Part shown: positions 14,817 through 18,135 of the stretch, piece by piece
Position numbering within the stretch: position 1 is the first letter of the stretch
How the letters are laid out: each line of letters opens with the position of its first letter
Position numbers and translations under genes: made by a program
The notes under the pieces: generated by a model
Database searches by the model: none
What the model was told of the DNA's origin: nothing
Seen by the model: the letters and a program-made list of their open reading frames with translations, nothing else
Source of the DNA: Candidatus Tayloriibacteriota bacterium
Lineage (GTDB): Bacteria; Patescibacteriota; Minisyncoccia; Phycocordibacterales; JAKAEA01
Reading direction: 5' to 3'
NCBI GenBank assembly: GCA_029288535.1
Contig: JARIGY010000079.1
Coordinates: 1-18,135, forward strand
Length of the DNA: 18,135 nucleotides

Positions 14817-15815
14817 TCACGATTTAGAATATCTAGAATTTATTATTTTTACTTTTAATGAGTTACCATTTCCATGACTTATCAAGCCTAGATATGATTG
14901 CACCGTCTCTTCTTTCCCCTGCTTATCTTTGATACTACGAAACATTCTCTTTTTCGCCACCATTCTCAAAACTCTATGATCCGTAAAATGCACCCAGCCC
15001 AGAAAATCAACGCCCGACGCAAAGGTTTTAATAAAAACTTTGTTTGGATGCAGTGATAATTTTAATCGCTCTTCTAAAAAATCAGCAATTCTTGGAGTAA
15101 GTTCGAGTAACCAATCTTTATCATGGCCCAGTATCACAAAGTCATCTGCATATCGAATATAGTATTCAGCCTTCATCACATGCTTCATCCATTGGTCAAA
15201 CTCATTCATATAAATATTTACGAGAAGCTGCGAAGTGAGGTTGCCGAGCGGCAAGCCTACCCCCTCTTTTGTCGAATGAAAACTTTTTGTAATCTCTGAT
15301 AAAAGCCGAATGGTATTCTCATCTGATATGTGTTTCTTTAGGATTTCTAGAAGTATTTTCTGGTCAATTGTGGCAAAGAATTTTTTAATATCGCATTTCA
15401 AGACCCAGGCAGTCCTTGTATGGTTTTTTGAAACCTTATATGCGAAAGCTCGAAACCTGTCCATTGCTTTGTGCGTACCCTTTCTCAGGCGGCATGAATA
15501 CGAATCGGCTATGAATTTTTTGTCAAAATACGGATAGAGTTTTCTATAGATAGCATGATGAAGCAGCCTGTCCCTTACTGCGGCTTTATGGATATTTCTC
15601 GGCTTTGGATCAGAAATATTAAATGCAACATAGCCACCATGCCTATAGGTTTTATTTTTCAGATCAGTATGCAAGGCAATGATATTATCCATCAGCCTAA
15701 ACTGAAATTCCTGGACATCTTTTTTATTTTTCTTGCCGCGTAAAAATTCTTTCCATGCCTCTAGGAGATTTTCAATAGAAATGATATGGTCGTACGTATT
15801 AGCAAGCTGAACCAT
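14817..15815 (-). CDS. DGR reverse transcriptase
   Basis: The 332-residue RT has motif A in LKCDIKKFFATID (Asp142), the DGR-type motif 4 in GLPLGNLTSQLLVNIYMNEFD (GNLTSQ, 191-196), catalytic YADD (222-225) in YYIRYADDFVILG, and motif 5 VDFLGWVHF. It lacks the maturase and endonuclease domains of group II intron RTs. The N-terminus (SIENLLEAWKEFLRGKK) matches DGR RTs. Its ATG is only 5 nt from the opposing avd ATG, so its promoter must lie within or beyond avd; a transcript through TR would do. The region is clearly AT-richer than the housekeeping genes. Confidence 0.95.
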   Translation of the reverse strand: MVQLANTYDHIISIENLLEAWKEFLRGKKNKKDVQEFQFRLMDNIIALHTDLKNKTYRHGGYVAFNISDPKPRNIHKAAVRDRLLHHAIYRKLYPYFDKKFIADSYSCRLRKGTHKAMDRFRAFAYKVSKNHTRTAWVLKCDIKKFFATIDQKILLEILKKHISDENTIRLLSEITKSFHSTKEGVGLPLGNLTSQLLVNIYMNEFDQWMKHVMKAEYYIRYADDFVILGHDKDWLLELTPRIADFLEERLKLSLHPNKVFIKTFASGVDFLGWVHFTDHRVLRMVAKKRMFRSIKDKQGKEETVQSYLGLISHGNGNSLKVKIINSRYSKS

Positions 15816-15820
15816 ATTAC

Positions 15821-15885
15821 ATGAAAGACTTCAAAGTTACCCCCCCCCGCAACAACTCGGCACAATTCCTGTTCTATCGAAACTC
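15821..15885 (+). other. Out-of-frame avd N-terminus with a C9 tract
   Basis: An ATG at 15821 reads MKDFKVTPP into nine C residues (15840-15848) and then leaves the avd frame. If the tract had ten C, the frame would continue through QQLGTIPVLSKL into the ATG-initiated avd frame at 15886, giving 142 residues. TIPVLSKL resembles the conserved start of Avd/four-helix-bundle proteins, and a stop at 15808-15810 with no other start codon in that frame leaves this as the natural N-terminus. It is either a phase-variable tract, a frameshift mutation or a read error. Confidence 0.65.
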
Positions 15886-16248
15886 ATGTCGGCATACAAA
15901 CTCTGGTGGGAATATGCAAAACTCTTTCCGAAAACCTCCCGGTATTCACTAGGCATTAGGATTGATACGTTATTTTTTGAAGTCATAGAAGCTACGAGTA
16001 CCGCTAGTTTTAGTCAGAAGACAGAGAAACTCCCCTATGTTCGGCAGGCAATCGCAAAGCTTGATACGCTCAAGTTATTTTTGCAAATAGCCTGGAATCT
16101 TGAGGCGCTTGATAATAAGAAATATATTACTCTGTCAGAATTCCTGACTGAGGTTGGAAAAATGCTTGGTGGTTGGAATGGTCAGCTTGTTAGACAATCT
16201 TCGACCGAGCTCGGATTAAAAAACTCTCCCGTTGTGAGAGAGAAATGA
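15886..16248 (+). CDS. avd: DGR accessory variability determinant (Avd), four-helix bundle
   Basis: Avd is a small basic barrel-like protein that binds the RT and TR RNA and is needed for cDNA synthesis. The intact frame gives 120 residues. It begins MSAYKLWWEYAKLFPKTSRYSLGIRIDTLF and continues with LPYVRQAIAKLDTLKLFLQI and YITLSEFLTEVGKMLGGWNGQ, the typical helix pattern. The upstream 22 residues seem to be in another frame because of a C9 tract. It is on the strand opposite to RT, TR and target gene, which is unusual. Its stop codon is 5 nt from the TR. Confidence 0.85.
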   Translation: MSAYKLWWEYAKLFPKTSRYSLGIRIDTLFFEVIEATSTASFSQKTEKLPYVRQAIAKLDTLKLFLQIAWNLEALDNKKYITLSEFLTEVGKMLGGWNGQLVRQSSTELGLKNSPVVREK

Positions 16249-16253
16249 GAGAG

Positions 16254-16352
16254 TTGCGCACGCCAGCGAACCACCAGTTGTCATTCCAGTCGTTGTCGTT
16301 GCGGTTGACGTTCACGTTCCGCTCGTCGTTCCAGAGGTTGAACGTGGCGAAA
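16254..16352 (-). repeat. DGR template repeat (TR)
   Basis: These 99 bp align without gaps to 16709-16807. Of 26 sense-strand (minus) adenines, 18 differ in VR (17 are G, one is T), and none of the other 73 positions differ. Read in the target frame, TR is full of AAC codons (NVNVNRNDNDWNDNWW). It begins 5 nt past the avd stop codon, with its 3' end next to avd. A 68-codon frame through it is not a likely gene. Confidence 0.97.
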
Positions 16353-16443
16353 ATGTATAAAGGGCCTTCCGTGCCACCGCTCCTTGAATGTCCCATGGCA
16401 ATCTTGAAGTTGAATCGTATTCGGCATCATAATGCCCTAGCGC

Positions 16444-16473
16444 TCTATACCAAGTATCTTCATTTTTTGTGAA
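16444..16473 (-). promoter_or_regulatory. Possible promoter of the TR/RT transcript
   Basis: On the minus strand TTCACA (revcomp of 16468-16473), an 18-nt spacer and TATAGA (revcomp of 16444-16449), with TGG before the -10. Transcription would start near 16437 and pass through TR, antisense through avd, and into the RT. Both boxes are imperfect. Confidence 0.35.
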
Positions 16474-16600
16474 GTGTCTGCATACACCACTCTATCTGAA
16501 ACCGTGATCGCAGATATTCTCGATGTATGGATACTGGGGTCGGTAGAAAATAACCTTAATCATTTTCATATTCACCTACTGCCGTTTTTGATTGTAGCAT

Positions 16601-16639
16601 AAAAAAACTCCGTACCTCAGTGTAAACTGAAATACGGAG
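16601..16639 (-). terminator. Terminator of the DGR target gene
   Basis: CTCCGTA (16608-16614) pairs with TACGGAG (16633-16639), TCAGT (16617-16621) pairs with ACTGA (16626-16630), with a GTAA loop. On the minus strand seven T residues follow (16601-16607). It separates target transcription from TR. Confidence 0.85.
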
Positions 16640-16692
16640 CCGAAGGACTAAGGACCCAAGATCTGAAAGATCTGAGATCAAAGTCCAAAGAA

Positions 16693-17328
16693 CTAGGCCT
16701 TGGCGGCCTTGCGCACGCCAGCGAACCACCAGCCGTCACCCCAGCCGCTGCCGTCGCGGCTGACGCCCACGCTCCGCCCGTCGCCCCAGAGGACGAACGC
16801 GGCGAAACACCACTTGCCGTCGGCATCCTTCCAATGAGTGCCGTGAGGCTTCTCATCGGCGAAGGTCAGGTCGTCGGTGTTGACCCGAGCGACGGAGTAC
16901 GGATCGGCGGGGATAAGCCCGCGCAGTTCGTACTCTTTCTCGAGATCGTCGTCCGAGATGTAACCATCACGTTCGCTGAGGTCGGGTTTGAAGAACACGA
17001 CCTCAGCCTCGTCACCTTCGCCATGCGGCATACTGTCCACGACCTTGCGGTCGGTGTACTGCTTGCGCCCAGTGGCGTCGAGCATTTCCTGCGGCGAGCA
17101 GGAACGGTTCACCTTCTTGACGAGGCGGACGATCAGGTTGCTGATCGCTTCGACACGGGTGCGGAGAACCTCGAGCCACTCACGGCCGAGTTCGGACTGG
17201 CCGAACACGTGCTGGACTGCGTCCGAAGAAAGCTCCGGCGCATGCTTACGAAGCTGCGCACGGAAGATCTCAACTGCTCGCTCAACCTGCTTCTCAGTCA
17301 TCGGGGATGTGGTCATGGTTTGTGCCAT
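16693..17328 (-). CDS. DGR target (variable) protein
   Basis: The 211-residue protein ends with the variable region. The start MAQTMTTSPMTEKQ at 17328 is set by AAAGGAGG (minus, 17337-17344) 8 nt upstream; the earlier ATG at 17373 overlaps the -10 box and is rejected. The N-terminal part (about 10-70) is helical. A middle domain follows (VVDSMPHGEGDEAEVVFFKP, YISDDDLEKEYELRGLIPADPYSV). The C-terminus reads THWKDADGKWCFAAFVLW and then the VR, ending WWFAGVRKAAKA. The Trp/Gly-rich end resembles C-type-lectin-like DGR targets of CPR bacteria, inferred only. No signal peptide or membrane helix is visible, so it is probably cytoplasmic. GC is well above the RT gene. Confidence 0.88.
   Translation of the reverse strand: MAQTMTTSPMTEKQVERAVEIFRAQLRKHAPELSSDAVQHVFGQSELGREWLEVLRTRVEAISNLIVRLVKKVNRSCSPQEMLDATGRKQYTDRKVVDSMPHGEGDEAEVVFFKPDLSERDGYISDDDLEKEYELRGLIPADPYSVARVNTDDLTFADEKPHGTHWKDADGKWCFAAFVLWGDGRSVGVSRDGSGWGDGWWFAGVRKAAKA
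16709..16807 (-). repeat. DGR variable repeat (VR)
   Basis: VR is the 3' end of the target gene's coding sequence, ending 16 nt before the stop codon. Relative to TR, 13 residues differ: for example the AAC codons read GTC, GGC, AGC or GAC. The run NVNVNRNDND of TR is SVGVSRDGSG here. The invariant WWFAGVR end marks the expected homing-initiation side. Confidence 0.96.
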
Positions 17329-17371
17329 GTCGTCATCCTCCTTTCTTGTTTGCAACAGTGTTCTTTCGAAC

Positions 17372-17401
17372 ATTATTGCGACCTGATTAGGCTGTTGTCA
17401 A
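17372..17401 (-). promoter_or_regulatory. Promoter of the DGR target gene
   Basis: On the minus strand a perfect TTGACA (revcomp of 17396-17401), an 18-nt spacer and AATAAT (revcomp of 17372-17377). Transcription would start near 17365, leaving a leader of about 37 nt with the SD. Confidence 0.6.
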
Positions 17402-17425
17402 CGAGGACAGGCTTAGCCGAAAGGC

Positions 17426-17477
17426 TTTGCCACAGCGTAGAAAAGCCTTGTATAAGGCCGCTTTACGCTATGGCAAA
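17426..17477. repeat. Long imperfect inverted repeat upstream of the DGR target
   Basis: TTTGCCACAGCGTA (17426-17439) with AAAGCCTT, and AAGGC plus TACGCTATGGCAAA (17464-17477), form a stem of about 24 bp with a few mismatches around a GTAT centre. It lies between the target promoter and the IS remnant. It could be an element end, a terminator or a protein-binding site. A second perfect 7-bp palindrome, TATGCTA-TTA-TAGCATA, follows at 17503-17519. Confidence 0.7.
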
Positions 17478-17561
17478 TCGCACGTTTTTCAAGGTTCTAT
17501 CTTATGCTATTATAGCATACTTGAGTTTAAAAGTCAAGGAAAAACTAAAGGTACCTATCCC

Positions 17562-17590
17562 TTGACACCAAGTAAGCTATTTGCCAGGAT
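17562..17590 (+). promoter_or_regulatory. Possible promoter of the transposase remnant
   Basis: A perfect TTGACA (17562-17567) and a poor -10, CAGGAT (17585-17590), with 17-nt spacing; transcription would begin about at the ATG at 17597. GTCAAGG/CCTTGAC copies (about 17533 and 17560) flank this point and could belong to the element end. Confidence 0.3.
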
Positions 17591-17596
17591 AGAGGA

Positions 17597-18135
17597 ATGA
17601 AATACTCAATACTCGATTTCCAAAAGGATTTCCCGACCGACGACGTTTGCTTGGATTACATATTTAAGAAGAAATACCCCAACACTAAAGGCTGGTACAA
17701 GGTTAAAGGCCGTAAGGCATACGCTAATGCCGACGGCAAGCATATCCACCCTCTCAAGGGTACAATCTTCGAGAAGTCCGACACTTCCCTCATAAAGTGG
17801 TTTTACGCCATCTTTCTCTTTTCAGTATCAAAAAATGGCATTTCGGCCAAAGAGCTTGAACGTCAATTGAAAGTTACCTACAAAACAGCATGGAGAATGG
17901 CAACACAGATATGCAAGCTCATGGAGCAGGGCGGTGATAAACTTTCTGGTACCGTCGAAGCCGACGAAACATACTATGGTGGTTTCAGAAAAGGCGGACA
18001 GGGCGGCAAGGCAAAACGCCGATTCTCTGCGGCGGCGATGTCAAAGCCTTAGTATCAAGTTCGTAAGCACACTTGGTTTGATATCAAGAAAAACGTCGAG
18101 AAAGGTACGGCAGTCATGACTGACCAGTTTGGAGT
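17597..18135 (+). pseudogene. IS1595-family transposase, frameshifted, cut by window end
   Basis: The first 130 or so residues match IS1595/ISXO2-type transposases: GTIFEKSDTSLIKWFYAIFLFSVSKNG, AKELERQLKVTYKTAWRM and the catalytic VEADETYYGG. The zinc-ribbon cysteines usual near the N-terminus are absent (KKYPNTKGWYKVKGRKAYAN). Near 18012 the family match moves to another frame (KTPILCGGDVKALVSS), where the original frame soon stops at TAG (18050-18052). It returns to the first frame from about 18065 (HTWFDIKKNVEKGTAVMTDQ). Two frameshifts and an apparent small deletion indicate a dead copy, unless these are read errors. AGAGG lies only 1 nt before the ATG, too close for a normal SD. Confidence 0.8.

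Larger units (their letters stand above)
14817..17328. mobile_element. Diversity-generating retroelement (DGR)
   Basis: The block contains the full set of DGR parts: reverse transcriptase (minus), avd (plus), template repeat (16254-16352, minus sense) and a target gene whose 3' end is the variable repeat (16709-16807). TR RNA is copied by the RT with errors at adenines and the cDNA replaces VR, diversifying the target protein. TR and VR differ only at sense-strand adenines, so it has been active. RT and avd are AT-rich while the target gene is GC-rich. Confidence 0.93.

Noticed and set aside
16190..16396. 68-codon minus-strand frame through TR as a protein
   Set aside because: It is the template repeat read in the target frame; no SD, and it runs into antisense avd. 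TR is expected to act as RNA.
17329..17373. Upstream ATG of the DGR target gene
   Set aside because: It overlaps the -10 box, and a strong SD precedes the ATG at 17328.
1..18135. CRISPR arrays, tRNA or rRNA genes
   Set aside because: No regularly spaced direct repeats and no cloverleaf or rRNA sequence was recognised on reading.

Overview
The window looks like a chromosomal segment of a Candidate Phyla Radiation (Patescibacteria, Parcubacteria-like) bacterium. This is inferred from gene content and style: compact housekeeping genes (gyrA, a short rpsA, pth, lepB, rpsU, ybeY, ftsA, ftsZ, trxB-like), an archaeal-type cytidylate kinase, a HisRS-like protein without its catalytic motifs, short gaps, and promoters whose -10 box lies only 7-11 nt before the start codon with no Shine-Dalgarno. 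No rRNA gene is present to confirm it.

Layout. 1-3954, minus strand: a class I methyltransferase cut by the window edge, then gyrA, preceded by a one-pass membrane protein and an MBL-fold protein that probably form a unit with it. 4091-4273: a small membrane protein with its own promoter, SD and terminator. 4478-5635: ribosomal protein S1. 5717-6583, minus: two unknown small genes, one behind a perfect 12-bp palindrome. 6623-9113: pth diverging from lepB and the HisRS-like gene. 9132-9866: an inverted-repeat-flanked cassette carrying one unknown 117-aa gene with its own promoter, hairpin-rich leader and terminator. 9909-13121: rpsU-ybeY, ftsA, ftsZ. 13154-14681: cytidylate kinase diverging from a thioredoxin-reductase-like gene.

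14817-17328 is a diversity-generating retroelement (DGR): a reverse transcriptase (minus), an avd gene (plus, head to head with the RT), a 99-bp template repeat (minus strand) and a 211-aa target protein (minus) whose last codons are the variable repeat. TR and VR differ at 18 of 99 positions, and every one is an adenine on the sense strand of TR, the hallmark of adenine-specific mutagenic retrohoming. The avd reading frame appears interrupted at a C9 tract. A decayed IS1595-like transposase (17597 to the window end) lies beside the DGR.

Two initiation styles coexist. Housekeeping genes lack an SD and several have a -10 box almost at the start codon. Four unknown or accessory genes (4091, 6307, 9362, 17328) have a clear SD. 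Two of these (4091 and 9362) also share a TTGACT plus extended -10 promoter and a GGGGTTTTCGTTT-type terminator. The most notable items are the DGR with its unusual avd arrangement and poly-C tract, and the inverted-repeat cassette at 9132-9866.
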